This document shows positions 44,949-53,953 of a stretch of 64,000 nucleotides of DNA, in pieces; the stretch's first letter is position 1; each line of letters begins with the position of its first letter. The notes beneath the pieces were generated by a model that had not been told where the DNA came from, searched no databases, and was given only the letters and a program-made list of their open reading frames with translations. The translations under genes and the position numbers were made by a program. The DNA comes from an uncultured Bacillota bacterium (GTDB taxonomy: Bacteria; Bacillota; Clostridia; Peptostreptococcales; Anaerovoracaceae). Location of the stretch: NCBI GenBank assembly GCA_949284065.1, contig CASDUO010000002.1, forward strand, positions 1 through 64,000, given 5' to 3'.

Positions 44949-46781
44949 ATGAAGTTCAGAAAATCGGATCTTCTCAAAAGAGGGAATGATCTCGACGACA
45001 AATCCAACCTTATCATCACACTTTTACTGTCTATAGGATATACCTGTATATTTTTTCTGCTGGTCCAGTATCTTTGCGGCGGTTATACAGGAGGCCCGGC
45101 AGTTTTCTTTTTGAATCTGCTTATAATAGGAGGGGTGATGGATCTTGGCCTGGCAATTTCGGGCAACAGCAATTTTGCTCTCAAATTCGCTGTCATAGTG
45201 ACGGCCGCATTTGCCATATCCAATCATTTCATCATGGAATTCAGAGGGATACCCATATTGGCTCCTGATCTCACCGTCCTCAAAACCGCGGCGAACGTTG
45301 CAGGAGGGTATGAATTCCATCCTGATATAAAGGTGATCGTAACTTTTCTGGCAGCTGTAGCGATGGTTCTGGCGGTGCGGAAAGTGAGACCTTTCAAGAT
45401 CAGGGGACTAAAGGAGCGAAGCCTTGTGATCGCTCTTTTCCTAGTGTTGTCCATCTCTTTCCTGACCGTAACGATCGGTACTGATGTGCTGTCTGAAAAA
45501 GGCATCAGGCCCGATATAATGAAGCCGGTGACAAGTCAAAAGGAAAACGGGACTCTCCTCAATTTTCTCAGCAGTTTTTCGACTATGAGAGTGAAAGAAC
45601 CGGAAGGTTACAGTACGGAAAAAGCTGAAGACATATTGGAAAGATACAGTGTCCGGAGTGGATCGAAAAGCGGTTCGGATATAATCGTGATCATAGATGA
45701 AGCCTTTGCAGATCTGGGATCCTTTGAAAATATCGAGACCAATAAAGAAATAATACCCGTATACCACTCTATAAAAGAAAATGCCATAAAGGGCAATGCA
45801 TATGTTTCTACAGTAGCCGGAGGAACAGCCAACAGCGAATTCGAAGTGCTCACTGGGTGCAGTATGGCATATATGCCCACATGGACCACGCCGTTCCAGC
45901 TGTATCTCGATAAAAAAGTGCCGTCATTGGCGCATTCGCTCCGCAAAAATGGTTATGAGGGGAACTTTGCTTTCCACCCCTTTGACGAAAGCGGGTATAA
46001 CAGGGTGGAAGCCTATGAGAATCTGGGCTTCGAGGATTTCATCAGCATAGAAGATATTGATATCGAGGAGGACCAGAGGACTCGCGAGTATCTTTCGGAC
46101 TCTGCGGATTTCAAGATGCTGGAAGAGTTTTGCGAGGACAGACGTACTGATAAAAAACCTGTATTCGCATATAATCTCACCATGGCGAATCATAGCCCTT
46201 ATACGGAGAGATCCAGGAATGTGCCCGATGTAATGGAACTCGAAGGGAAGTACGACCCGGATACAAAAGAGCAGACGGAGATCTATCTCGATCTGGCCAA
46301 TGAAAGTGATATAGCTTTGGGAGAACTCATAGGATATTACGAGAAACAGACAGAACCGGTAACCATACTTTTTATGGGAGATCATCAGCCGTTGCTTACT
46401 GAGGAGTTTTACGAAAAGGCTCTTGGAGGAGGAGAAGGGTTGCCGGCGGAAAAACTTATGGAAAAATTCAGAGTGCCCTTCATGATCTGGGCGAATCACG
46501 ATATCGAAGAAAAGTATATAGAAAGGATATCGGCAAACTATCTCTACCCTCTCTTATTGAAAACAGCCTGTGTCCCTCTGGCTCCGTATGAAGATTTCAT
46601 GATCGATGCCATGGAGGAAGTCCCGGCAGTGACGGCTTTTGGATATTGGGACAGTAACGGACGGTTTTATGCCGCTGAGGATGGCGCATTCGGGAAAGAT
46701 GCATTACATGTGATAAAGGAACAGCAGATCCTGGCACACTACATGATCTTTGACGATAAAAGAAAATACGAATACTTTTGA
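44949..46781 (+). CDS. LTA synthase-like sulfatase-superfamily membrane protein
   Basis: The 610-residue protein has about five N-terminal membrane helices (about 20-180) and an extracellular alkaline-phosphatase-superfamily domain (about 235-560). Visible are DIIVIIDEAFADLG (metal site), the likely Thr nucleophile in GGTANSEFEVLTG near 295-307, MANHSPYTER, and FMGDHQPLLTE (metal-binding Asp/His). This matches glycerol-phosphate transferases such as LtaS and its relatives; which polymer is made is unknown. A beta-rich tail (about 565-610) ends the protein. The ribosome site is weak. Confidence 0.85.
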   Translation: MKFRKSDLLKRGNDLDDKSNLIITLLLSIGYTCIFFLLVQYLCGGYTGGPAVFFLNLLIIGGVMDLGLAISGNSNFALKFAVIVTAAFAISNHFIMEFRGIPILAPDLTVLKTAANVAGGYEFHPDIKVIVTFLAAVAMVLAVRKVRPFKIRGLKERSLVIALFLVLSISFLTVTIGTDVLSEKGIRPDIMKPVTSQKENGTLLNFLSSFSTMRVKEPEGYSTEKAEDILERYSVRSGSKSGSDIIVIIDEAFADLGSFENIETNKEIIPVYHSIKENAIKGNAYVSTVAGGTANSEFEVLTGCSMAYMPTWTTPFQLYLDKKVPSLAHSLRKNGYEGNFAFHPFDESGYNRVEAYENLGFEDFISIEDIDIEEDQRTREYLSDSADFKMLEEFCEDRRTDKKPVFAYNLTMANHSPYTERSRNVPDVMELEGKYDPDTKEQTEIYLDLANESDIALGELIGYYEKQTEPVTILFMGDHQPLLTEEFYEKALGGGEGLPAEKLMEKFRVPFMIWANHDIEEKYIERISANYLYPLLLKTACVPLAPYEDFMIDAMEEVPAVTAFGYWDSNGRFYAAEDGAFGKDALHVIKEQQILAHYMIFDDKRKYEYF

Positions 46782-46805
46782 TGGAAACGGATCGCGTATA
46801 TCGGA

Positions 46806-46834
46806 TTGACAGTCAAAGGCGTGAGAGATATAAT
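46806..46834 (+). promoter_or_regulatory. Upstream recA promoter, perfect sigma-A consensus
   Basis: TTGACA (46806-46811), exactly 17 bases, TATAAT (46829-46834): a full consensus promoter 105 bases before the recA ATG. It should give strong basal transcription starting near 46841, passing through the second promoter and the SOS box. Confidence 0.7.
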
Positions 46835-46863
46835 GATTACCAAATATTGGAAATTCTTTTTTA

Positions 46864-46892
46864 TTGACCTGCATAAAAGTTTAGTGTATCAT
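46864..46892 (+). promoter_or_regulatory. Proximal recA promoter
   Basis: TTGACC (46864-46869), 17-base spacer, TATCAT (46887-46892). The predicted start falls on the SOS box right after it. Confidence 0.65.
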
Positions 46893-46899
46893 GTAAAAA

Positions 46900-46911
46900 G
46901 AACAGATGTTC
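46900..46911. promoter_or_regulatory. LexA (SOS) box of recA
   Basis: GAAC-AGAT-GTTC is an exact match to the Gram-positive LexA core GAAC-N4-GTTC. It covers the predicted start of the proximal promoter, so LexA binding should block it and roadblock the upstream promoter. Confidence 0.8.
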
Positions 46912-46938
46912 GCAGTATAAAGCGGAGGTTATAAACAT

Positions 46939-48021
46939 ATGGCAACTATGAAAGATGAGAAGGAGATCGCTCTTGAAGCGGCGTTGAAACAAATAGAAAA
47001 GCAGTTCGGTAAAGGGTCTGTGATGAAACTGGGCGATAATGACGCCAAGTTGAATATCGAAGCCATTTCAACAGGTTCCATAAGTTTGGACATGGCAACG
47101 GGTATAGGCGGCATACCGAAGGGCAGGATCATCGAAGTGTACGGTCCTGAGTCGTCAGGAAAGACCACCCTTACATTACATATGATCGCGGAAGCACAAA
47201 AGACAGGCGGAAAGGCTGCTTTCATAGATGCAGAACACGCTTTAGATCCCGAGTATGCGGCCAAACTGGGTGTCCATATAGACGATTTGCTGGTGTCTCA
47301 GCCGGATACAGGCGAACAGGCTTTGGAGATATGTGAAATGCTCGTGAGGAGCGGCGCTATAGATATCGTAGTCATCGATTCTGTAGCAGCTCTGGTTCCA
47401 AAGAATGAAATAACGGGGAATATGGGGGACAGTCATGTAGGATTGCAGGCACGGCTCATGTCCCAGGCTTTGAGAAAGCTTGCAGGGGTAACGAACAAAT
47501 CTCAATGTGCAGTGGTATTCATAAACCAGCTTCGTGAAAAGGTAGGAGTGATGTACGGGAACCCGGAGGTCACCACAGGAGGCAGAGCCCTTAAGTTCTA
47601 TGCCACTATGAGGTTTGATGTGCGAAGGGTGGAGACGATAAAACAGGGAGACAAGATGCTTGGAAACAGGACCAGAGTCAAGATCGTCAAAAACAAAGTG
47701 GCTCCCCCGTTCAAACAGGCTGAATTCGACATCATGTACGGTGAGGGGATATCAAAAACTGGAGATATCATCGATTGCGCAGTGGAAAAAGGTATAATAG
47801 AAAAGGCAGGCTCCTGGTACAGCTTTGAAGGGGAACGTGTGGGACAGGGAAGAGAGAATGTCAAAGCACATCTGGAAGCAAATCCCCATATATTCGACAG
47901 GGTAGAGAGCCTTCTTTTAGATGCTATGAGAGAAGATGAGGCCGGCAATGAAAGAACAGGAGAAAAGATCCCCGAAAGGACCCTGCCGGAGGTAGACGAA
48001 GACGGCGTCATAATAGAATAA
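46939..48021 (+). CDS. recA: Recombinase RecA
   Basis: Strand-exchange ATPase and co-protease for LexA. The 360-residue protein has Walker A (GPESSGKTT near 68-76), Walker B ([12 protein letters not shown]), the L1/L2 DNA-binding loops ([38 protein letters not shown]) and the C-terminal domain ending in an acidic tail. Length and core are standard. A good ribosome site (GCGGAGG) precedes it. SOS control is visible upstream; a strong terminator follows. Confidence 0.98.
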   Translation: MATMKDEKEIALEAALKQIEKQFGKGSVMKLGDNDAKLNIEAISTGSISLDMATGIGGIPKGRIIEVYGPESSGKTTLTLHMIAEAQKTGGKAAFIDAEHALDPEYAAKLGVHIDDLLVSQPDTGEQALEICEMLVRSGAIDIVVIDSVAALVPKNEITGNMGDSHVGLQARLMSQALRKLAGVTNKSQCAVVFINQLREKVGVMYGNPEVTTGGRALKFYATMRFDVRRVETIKQGDKMLGNRTRVKIVKNKVAPPFKQAEFDIMYGEGISKTGDIIDCAVEKGIIEKAGSWYSFEGERVGQGRENVKAHLEANPHIFDRVESLLLDAMREDEAGNERTGEKIPERTLPEVDEDGVIIE

Positions 48022-48050
48022 AGCCGAAGATTTCAACAGATACAGCATTT

Positions 48051-48094
48051 AACAAGTTTGTTATCGATTTATCAATAACAAACTTGTTTTTTTT
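48051..48094 (+). terminator. recA terminator
   Basis: A perfect 14-bp stem (48051-48064 with 48075-48088) with a 10-base loop, followed by T8 in total. One of the strongest terminators in the window. Confidence 0.9.
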
Positions 48095-48333
48095 GTGCAA
48101 AACAAAAAAAACGAGGATTTTTCTCAAATATGAGAGGTCAAAACTGATGATTTCTCATTTTCGACCCGTTTTTTCAAAAATACTGCTGGATGCATTGTAT
48201 TAGTTTGCTGTTATATCTTGCATAATTTTTACTTTTTTGCCTTATTTCTTGTTAAATCTGCTTATATTTTTATCCAAGCGGTGATATAATTCACCCGGTA
48301 GATTATGTATTGTATTGTTTATGGAGGATAATC
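48095..48333. other. AT-rich spacer between recA and the hydrogenase operon
   Basis: The whole gap 48022-48333 is 312 bases with no gene. After the terminator it is very AT-rich, with small inverted repeats (CTCA-AATA-TGAG at 48123-48134; GGTC with GACC further on) and no coding potential by eye. It probably holds regulatory DNA for the hydrogenase operon. No specific operator was recognised. Confidence 0.4.
48282..48290 (+). promoter_or_regulatory. Extended -10 promoter of the hydrogenase operon
   Basis: TG-A-TATAAT, a consensus extended -10 without a good -35, about 44 bases before the first ATG. Near-identical bases (GTGATATAATT then CCCGG) occur in front of the DUF896 gene at 61976. Confidence 0.6.
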
Positions 48334-48870
48334 ATGTCAGCAGAGACACAAAATCATGAATGCCTTTGCGAGAGTTGTGACACCTTTGATTTTACTCAAC
48401 TGGACAAAGTCTTGGATGAGTACAGAGACTTACAGGGAAATTTGATCATAATCCTGCAGGAGGCACAGGAGATCTATGGTTACCTGCCAAGGGAAGTCAT
48501 CAAACACATTTCCGAGGAAACCGGGTATACTGAAGCTAAAATTTACGGTGTGGCAACTTTCTATGCGCAGTTCAGGCTGCAGCCTATCGGCAAATATCTG
48601 ATAATGCTCTGTAAGGGGACCGCGTGCCATGTAAGCGGCGCAGACAGAGTGGAAGAAGCCATTGTGAACGAATTGGAGATCAGTGACGGCGAAACGACGG
48701 AGGACAGACTTTTCACGTTGAACAATGTGGCTTGTCTCGGCTGCTGTTCACTTGCGCCTGTAATGATGGTCAAGACTGATGAGGGCGAAGAGACCTATGG
48801 TAAACTGACTCCCGAATCTGTCATAGCTATAATCAACAGTATAAGAAAAAAAGAAGATTTAGAGGCATAA
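48334..48870 (+). CDS. hydC: Hydrogenase NuoE-like [2Fe-2S] subunit HydC
   Basis: Small subunit of an NAD(P)H-linked [FeFe] hydrogenase. The 178-residue protein has the thioredoxin-like NuoE fold with [2Fe-2S] ligands C93, C98, C134 and C138 (CKGTAC and CLGCC). An N-terminal helical part is preceded by a small cysteine patch (ECLCESC, residues 9-15) that could be an extra metal site. ATG 48334 follows TGGAGG; the ATG at 48310 is rejected. The operon order hydC-hydB-hydA matches the trimeric, electron-bifurcating type (Thermotoga, Moorella). Confidence 0.92.
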   Translation: MSAETQNHECLCESCDTFDFTQLDKVLDEYRDLQGNLIIILQEAQEIYGYLPREVIKHISEETGYTEAKIYGVATFYAQFRLQPIGKYLIMLCKGTACHVSGADRVEEAIVNELEISDGETTEDRLFTLNNVACLGCCSLAPVMMVKTDEGEETYGKLTPESVIAIINSIRKKEDLEA

Positions 48871-48883
48871 GGAGGAGATAAGT

Positions 48884-50638
48884 ATGAAAGTGCTCGTAGG
48901 ACAGGGCAGTTGCGGTATCGCTTCCGGTGCCAAAAAAACTGCGGATAAAATAACACAGCTCATAGGTGAAAAAGGTTTGGATATACCTGTGAAGACCACC
49001 GGATGTATAGGTATATGCTATCTGGAACCTATAGTCGACGTTTACGATGACGACGGCAAGCTGTACAGATACGTACAGGTACAGCCTGAAATGGCTGACG
49101 ATATAGTGGAATTCCACCTGAAAGACGGTATCCCGGTGGAAAAATATCTCATTCCTGAAGAGGGAGAGCGTTTCCTTGCGGATCAGACCAGGATAGTCCT
49201 GAAGAACTGCGGTGTCATAGATCCTGAAGACATAGAGGAATATGTTGCAGTCGGCGGATATAAGGCTTTGGAAAAAGCACTGAAAGAAATGACTCCCGAT
49301 GAGATATGTCAGGAGATATCGGATTCGGACCTGCGAGGAAGAGGCGGCGGCGGATTCCCCACCGGAAGGAAATGGAACCAGGTAAAAGAGCAAAAAGATC
49401 ACATAAAATACGTGGTATGTAATGCTGACGAAGGTGACCCGGGAGCTTTCATGGACAGATCGGTCATGGAAGGGGATCCTCATAAGATGCTGGAAGGAAT
49501 GATAATAGCCGGTGTGGCCACGGGAGCCCACGAAGGGTATATATATGTCAGAGCCGAGTACCCTCTGGCTGTAAGCAGACTCAGGATAGCTATAGAACAG
49601 GCCAAGGAAAAAGGTTATCTGGGCGAAAACATAATGGGTACAGGATTCGATTTCGATATCAACATCAACCTGGGTGCTGGAGCTTTCGTGTGCGGAGAGG
49701 GTTCGGCACTTACGGCCTCCATTGAAGGCCAGCGCGGGATGCCCAGGGTCAAACCTCCCAGAACAGTCGAAAAGGGCCTCTTTGAAAGACCTACGGTCCT
49801 CAACAACGTGGAGACTTTTGCCAACGTAAGCGAGATAATCAACGAAGGATCGGAGGCATATAAAGCTATAGGAACACCTAAAAATGCCGGAACGAAGGCA
49901 TTTGCCCTTACAGGTAATGTGAACAACACAGGACTTATAGAAGTCCCCATGGGCACCACATTGAGAGAGATCATATTCAATCTCGGCGGAGGTGTGAAAG
50001 GCGGAAAAGAATTCAAAGCCGTACAGATAGGCGGACCTTCGGGCGGATGTCTCACAAAAGAGCATCTCGATCTGCCTTTGGATTTTGACAGCTTGAAAAA
50101 AGTGGGAGCCATGATAGGTTCTGGTGGGCTTGTGGTGATGGATGAAGACACCTGTATGGTAAGCATAGCTCATTTCTTCATGAACTTCACCCAGCAGGAG
50201 TCATGCGGAAAATGTGTACCTTGCAGAGAAGGTACCCATATAATGCTCGAGCTTTTGGAAGATATAGTCAAAAACAGAGCGGACGAGACTACCATAGACA
50301 ATTTGCTGGAGCTGGCTGACACGATACAGAATACGGCTCTGTGCGGACTTGGCAAGACCGCTCCCAATCCTGTTCTTTCAACTATAAACCAATTCAAAGA
50401 TGAGTATCTGGCTCATGTGAGAGACGGCGTATGCCCTACAGGCACATGTCAGGCTTACAAGAAAATCATCATCGATGAAGAGAAGTGCGTGGGCTGCGGC
50501 CTCTGTAAGCAGGTATGTCCCGTCAATGCCATCAGCGGCGGTTCGTATAAGAAGGCTCACGTTATCGATAATGATAAATGTATCAAGTGTAAGGCATGTA
50601 TCTCGGCATGTAAGTTGGATGCCATCGATATAGTATAG
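48884..50638 (+). CDS. hydB: Hydrogenase NuoF-like flavin subunit HydB
   Basis: NADH-binding FMN subunit of the same complex, 584 residues. An N-terminal thioredoxin-like [2Fe-2S] domain (GQGSCGIASGAKKT, TTGCIGICYLEPIV) leads into the NuoF core with RGRGGGGFPTGRKW (FMN/NADH), CGEGSALTASIEG, and the [4Fe-4S] site SCGKCVPCREGT with a later Cys in ALCGLGK. A C-terminal ferredoxin domain has CVGCGLCKQVC and CIKCKACISAC. The length and all four parts are typical of HydB in trimeric bifurcating hydrogenases. It lies 13 bases after hydC with AAGGAGG. Confidence 0.95.
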   Translation: MKVLVGQGSCGIASGAKKTADKITQLIGEKGLDIPVKTTGCIGICYLEPIVDVYDDDGKLYRYVQVQPEMADDIVEFHLKDGIPVEKYLIPEEGERFLADQTRIVLKNCGVIDPEDIEEYVAVGGYKALEKALKEMTPDEICQEISDSDLRGRGGGGFPTGRKWNQVKEQKDHIKYVVCNADEGDPGAFMDRSVMEGDPHKMLEGMIIAGVATGAHEGYIYVRAEYPLAVSRLRIAIEQAKEKGYLGENIMGTGFDFDININLGAGAFVCGEGSALTASIEGQRGMPRVKPPRTVEKGLFERPTVLNNVETFANVSEIINEGSEAYKAIGTPKNAGTKAFALTGNVNNTGLIEVPMGTTLREIIFNLGGGVKGGKEFKAVQIGGPSGGCLTKEHLDLPLDFDSLKKVGAMIGSGGLVVMDEDTCMVSIAHFFMNFTQQESCGKCVPCREGTHIMLELLEDIVKNRADETTIDNLLELADTIQNTALCGLGKTAPNPVLSTINQFKDEYLAHVRDGVCPTGTCQAYKKIIIDEEKCVGCGLCKQVCPVNAISGGSYKKAHVIDNDKCIKCKACISACKLDAIDIV

Positions 50639-50652
50639 GAAGGGAGTAGGCT

Positions 50653-52404
50653 ATGTTATCAAATAAAAAACATATGACGATAAACGGTGAGATTGTGCCC
50701 TTTTCCGATGAGAAAAACATACTTGAAGTAATAAGAAACGCGGGCATAGATATACCCACACTATGTTACTATTCCGAACTTTCCACTTATGGCGCATGCA
50801 GGATGTGCATAGTGGAGGACGACAGGGGGAACGTCATCACATCATGTTCCACTCCTCCGAAAGACGGGATGGTAGTCAAAACCAACACACCCAAGCTTTA
50901 TAAATACAGAAGGATGATCCTGAAAATGCTTTTGAGCTCACATTGCAGAGAATGCACCACATGTGAGAAAAGCGGGAATTGTGCCCTTCAGGCTCTGGCG
51001 AAGAGATTCGGTATCGAATCCGTTTCTTTCGACAAGAGCAAAAAGGCTTTTAAGGATGAATATGAGATAGACCGATCCTCGAATTCTATAGTCAGAGATC
51101 CCAACAAATGTATCCATTGCGGTGACTGTGTCAGGATGTGCAGTGAGATACAGAATGTGGGAGCGATAGATTTCGCAGAGAGAGGCTGGAACCTTGAGGT
51201 CACTCCGGCATTCGGGGACAAAATAGCGAACACACAGTGTGTCAACTGCGGCCAGTGTGCAGCCGTTTGTCCCACCGGCGCCATAACCATCAAAAATGAA
51301 ATATCCAAGGCATGGGATGCCATATACGATCCGGACCTGAGGACCATAGTACAGATAGCTCCTGCTGTCAGGATAGCTCTCGGTGAAATGTTCGGGCTGA
51401 CACATAAGGACAACGTTCTTCCCCTTATCATCGCTGCTTTGAGGAAGATAGGGTTTGACGAAGTCTATGACACATCTTTCGGGGCCGATTTGACAGTGAT
51501 CGAGGAATCCAATGAATTTTTAGAAAGGGTAGAGAACATAGAAGACCATAAATGGCCCATGTTCACCAGCTGTTGTCCCGGGTGGATAAAATATGCCGAA
51601 AACAAGCATCCGGAACTGATGCCTCAGATATCCACATGCAAATCTCCTATGCAGATGTTCTCCAAGGTGGTGAAGGAAGAGCTCAATGTAAACAGAGAAC
51701 ACATGAAAGATACCAGAAAGCCCTGGGTGGTGGCGATCATGCCGTGTACCGCAAAAAAAGACGAAGCGGCAAGAGATGAGTTCAAAACCAATGGCGAAAG
51801 AGATACAGACCTTGTGCTGACTACTCAGGAACTGGGCAATATGATAAAGCAGGCGGGCATAGACTTCAACAGCCTTGAGCCGGAAGCAGCAGACCTGCAT
51901 TACGGCATGTTCTCCGGAGCCGGCGTCATATTCGGCGTAACAGGCGGCGTTACTGAAGCGGTCATAAGACGTCTGGTGGAAAACAAGGATATGGCAAGCC
52001 TTACGGGCATTTCATTCAGCGGTGTCAGAGGACTGGAAGGTCTCAAAGAGGTGAGCGTACCCTATAAGGATATGATGGTCAAGATCGCCATAGTGAACGG
52101 ACTTGCCAATTTTGAGGCATTGCTCGAAAGAATAGAAAGCGGAGAATTGGAATATCACTTCGTTGAGGTGATGGCATGTCCTAACGGGTGTATCAACGGC
52201 GGAGGACAGCCTAAGAGCAATAAAGAGATCAGAAGCGAACGTTCCGAACAGCTTTATGCCAACGACAAAATGTCAAGGATAAGATTTTCCGAGTCCAATC
52301 CTTTCATAACCCGTGCGTACAAGGTGATAATAAAGGACAGACATCATGATCTCCTTCACGTAGAGTATGAGATCGAGAAAGAGATGAAAGCGGCTCGAGA
52401 ATAG
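50653..52404 (+). CDS. hydA: [FeFe] hydrogenase catalytic subunit HydA
   Basis: Evolves or takes up H2 in the cytoplasm with HydB/HydC, probably coupling NADH and ferredoxin oxidation. The 583-residue chain has a plant-type [2Fe-2S] domain (LSTYGACRMC), a His-ligated cluster region (HCRECTTCEKSGNC), two [4Fe-4S] motifs (CIHCGDCVRMC, CVNCGQCAAVC), and the H-cluster motifs TSCCPGW (T305), MPCTAKKDE and ACPNGCINGGGQP, all intact. The usual GGVMEA reads GGVTEA here. Length resembles the roughly 585-residue HndD type. Maturases HydEFG are not in the window. Confidence 0.96.
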   Translation: MLSNKKHMTINGEIVPFSDEKNILEVIRNAGIDIPTLCYYSELSTYGACRMCIVEDDRGNVITSCSTPPKDGMVVKTNTPKLYKYRRMILKMLLSSHCRECTTCEKSGNCALQALAKRFGIESVSFDKSKKAFKDEYEIDRSSNSIVRDPNKCIHCGDCVRMCSEIQNVGAIDFAERGWNLEVTPAFGDKIANTQCVNCGQCAAVCPTGAITIKNEISKAWDAIYDPDLRTIVQIAPAVRIALGEMFGLTHKDNVLPLIIAALRKIGFDEVYDTSFGADLTVIEESNEFLERVENIEDHKWPMFTSCCPGWIKYAENKHPELMPQISTCKSPMQMFSKVVKEELNVNREHMKDTRKPWVVAIMPCTAKKDEAARDEFKTNGERDTDLVLTTQELGNMIKQAGIDFNSLEPEAADLHYGMFSGAGVIFGVTGGVTEAVIRRLVENKDMASLTGISFSGVRGLEGLKEVSVPYKDMMVKIAIVNGLANFEALLERIESGELEYHFVEVMACPNGCINGGGQPKSNKEIRSERSEQLYANDKMSRIRFSESNPFITRAYKVIIKDRHHDLLHVEYEIEKEMKAARE

Positions 52405-52435
52405 ACGCGGCAATACAGATAAGCAGAATAAAATC

Positions 52436-52473
52436 AAAGGACCTCATCGACATGATCAGATGGGGTCCTTTTA
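52436..52473 (+). terminator. Hydrogenase operon terminator
   Basis: AAAGGACCTCATC (52436-52448) pairs with GATGGGGTCCTTT (52459-52471) with one G-U pair, then TT. It also works in reverse (A-run on the other side), so it may also end the convergent threonine ammonia-lyase transcript. Confidence 0.8.
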
Positions 52474-52496
52474 TATCGCAGGTAAAGGATGGATCA

Positions 52497-53717
52497 TCAA
52501 TAAAGTTTAGTGGTCACCGATTCCGGTGCATATCCGGCGTTTTCGAGAGCCGATAGTATGGATTTTTTATGCTCCGTGCCGAAAGCTTCCATGGTTATCC
52601 TCAGTTCTACCGATGCGTTCCTGTTTATGCTTACGAACTGATTATGTTCCAGTTTTATCACATTCCCGCCGGCGTTAGCTATTGCAGTAGCCACTTTGAC
52701 AAGCTCTCCGGCCTTATCCGGCAGCAGAACGGACACGGTGAATATCCTGTCCTGCCTTATGAGACCATGCTGCACCACAGACGACATGGTTATGACGTCC
52801 ATATTGCCGCCGCTAAGGACCAGGACTGCCTTTTTACCTTTGAGATCAAGTTTATCCAGAGCGGCTACCGGCAGTAAACCAGAGTTTTCCACTATCATCT
52901 TATGATTTTCGACCATTTCAAGAAAAGCCGGTATAAGATCATCGTCGTTTACAGTAATCATTTTATGTATATTATCATGGCAATAAGGAAAAATCGAAGA
53001 TCCCACACATTTCACGGCAGTACCATCGGCGATGGTGCTGGCCGATGGCAGTGGAACCGGGCCGCCGTTGGCTAAAGCTGCAGTCATGCTGGCTGCTCCG
53101 GCTGGCTCGACGCCTATCACTTTGATTTTCGGGTTCAGCATTTTGGCAAATGTGGAGATGCCTGTGATGAGACCGCCGCCTCCGACTGGTACGATTATGT
53201 GATCAACAGTGGGGAGTTCCTGGAATATCTCCATGGCTATACTGCCCTGTCCCGCAGCCACGTCCAGATCATCAAAGGGATGTATGAACGTCATTCCCTC
53301 TTTTTCAGCTATGTCCAAGGCCTTTTCATATGAATCGTCGTATACATCACCGTAAAGAACGACCTCTGCACCATATCCTTTTGTGCGGTTCACTTTTATC
53401 AACGGAGTTGCGGTGGGCATGACTATGGTGGCATGGCATCCGAATTTTTTTGCGGCATAGGCCACGCCCTGGGCATGATTCCCCGCTGAAGCGGTTATAA
53501 GGCCCTTTTTGAGCTGTTCTTCATTAAGAGTGGAAATTTTATAATATGCACCCCTTATTTTATACGCCCCTGTATACTGCAGGTTTTCCGGTTTTAGGTA
53601 TATACGGCCGCCTGTACGGTCGCTGAGGCTCTCACTGTACTCCAATTTAGTCGGTAATATGACCTTTTTCACAGTTTCTGCAGCCTTTTCGAATTTTTCC
53701 ATAGTCAGTTTTTCCAT
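52497..53717 (-). CDS. Threonine ammonia-lyase with C-terminal ACT domain
   Basis: PLP enzyme that turns threonine into 2-oxobutanoate and ammonia. The 406-residue protein has the PLP-lysine segment (YTGAYKIRGAYYKI near 48-61), the SAGNHAQGVA motif, the phosphate-binding GGGGLITG near 182-189, and a C-terminal ACT-like domain (about 325-406). This length and single short regulatory domain fit the catabolic-like TdcB/ACT subclass rather than the longer IlvA. ATG 53717 has AAAGGAGA upstream; the ATG at 53756 is rejected. Confidence 0.92.
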   Translation of the reverse strand: MEKLTMEKFEKAAETVKKVILPTKLEYSESLSDRTGGRIYLKPENLQYTGAYKIRGAYYKISTLNEEQLKKGLITASAGNHAQGVAYAAKKFGCHATIVMPTATPLIKVNRTKGYGAEVVLYGDVYDDSYEKALDIAEKEGMTFIHPFDDLDVAAGQGSIAMEIFQELPTVDHIIVPVGGGGLITGISTFAKMLNPKIKVIGVEPAGAASMTAALANGGPVPLPSASTIADGTAVKCVGSSIFPYCHDNIHKMITVNDDDLIPAFLEMVENHKMIVENSGLLPVAALDKLDLKGKKAVLVLSGGNMDVITMSSVVQHGLIRQDRIFTVSVLLPDKAGELVKVATAIANAGGNVIKLEHNQFVSINRNASVELRITMEAFGTEHKKSILSALENAGYAPESVTTKLY

Positions 53718-53761
53718 TAGACTATTCTCCTTTATAATTTTTCTTCTTGATATCAATACCG

Positions 53762-53790
53762 ATTGTACTCGATTTTCTCTCTCAAGGCAA
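53762..53790 (-). promoter_or_regulatory. Promoter of the threonine ammonia-lyase gene
   Basis: On the minus strand TTGCCT (53790-53785), 17-base spacer, TACAAT (53767-53762), 45 bases before the ATG. Confidence 0.5.
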
Positions 53791-53831
53791 AGGTAACGTG
53801 GGAAAAGCCCTTGAATTCAGCCATTTTTCCC

Positions 53832-53860
53832 TTGACTTGCCTCCCGGCCTGTGATATATT
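53832..53860 (+). promoter_or_regulatory. Promoter of the rplU-rpmA operon
   Basis: TTGACT (53832-53837), 17-base spacer, TATATT (53855-53860) with an upstream TG giving an extended -10. Predicted start near 53867, so the whole L21 leader is transcribed. Confidence 0.75.
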
Positions 53861-53866
53861 TCAGTG

Positions 53867-53953
53867 ATGTAGGCCGCTCCGGAAGGGTAGTTCAAGAGAT
53901 CTCAAAAGGAGATACACCCCTAAGGGCGAGCACCGGTAAGAGGAGGAAAAAAC
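53867..53953 (+). promoter_or_regulatory. L21 leader (structured rplU 5' UTR)
   Basis: The 87-base leader can fold into nested stems: CCGG (about 53880) with CCGG (about 53932), AGGG with CCCT, and ATCTC with GAGAT around AAAA. Firmicute rplU operons carry a known L21 leader thought to bind L21 for autoregulation. The position and stacked stems fit, though the primary sequence was not matched to the family from memory. AGAGGAGG follows before the ATG. Confidence 0.5.

Noticed and set aside
50653-52404. Reading GGVTEA in HydA as loss of an active-site methionine
   Set aside because: The Met residues known to contact the H-cluster are in the MPC and MAC motifs, both intact, so this change is probably not critical.
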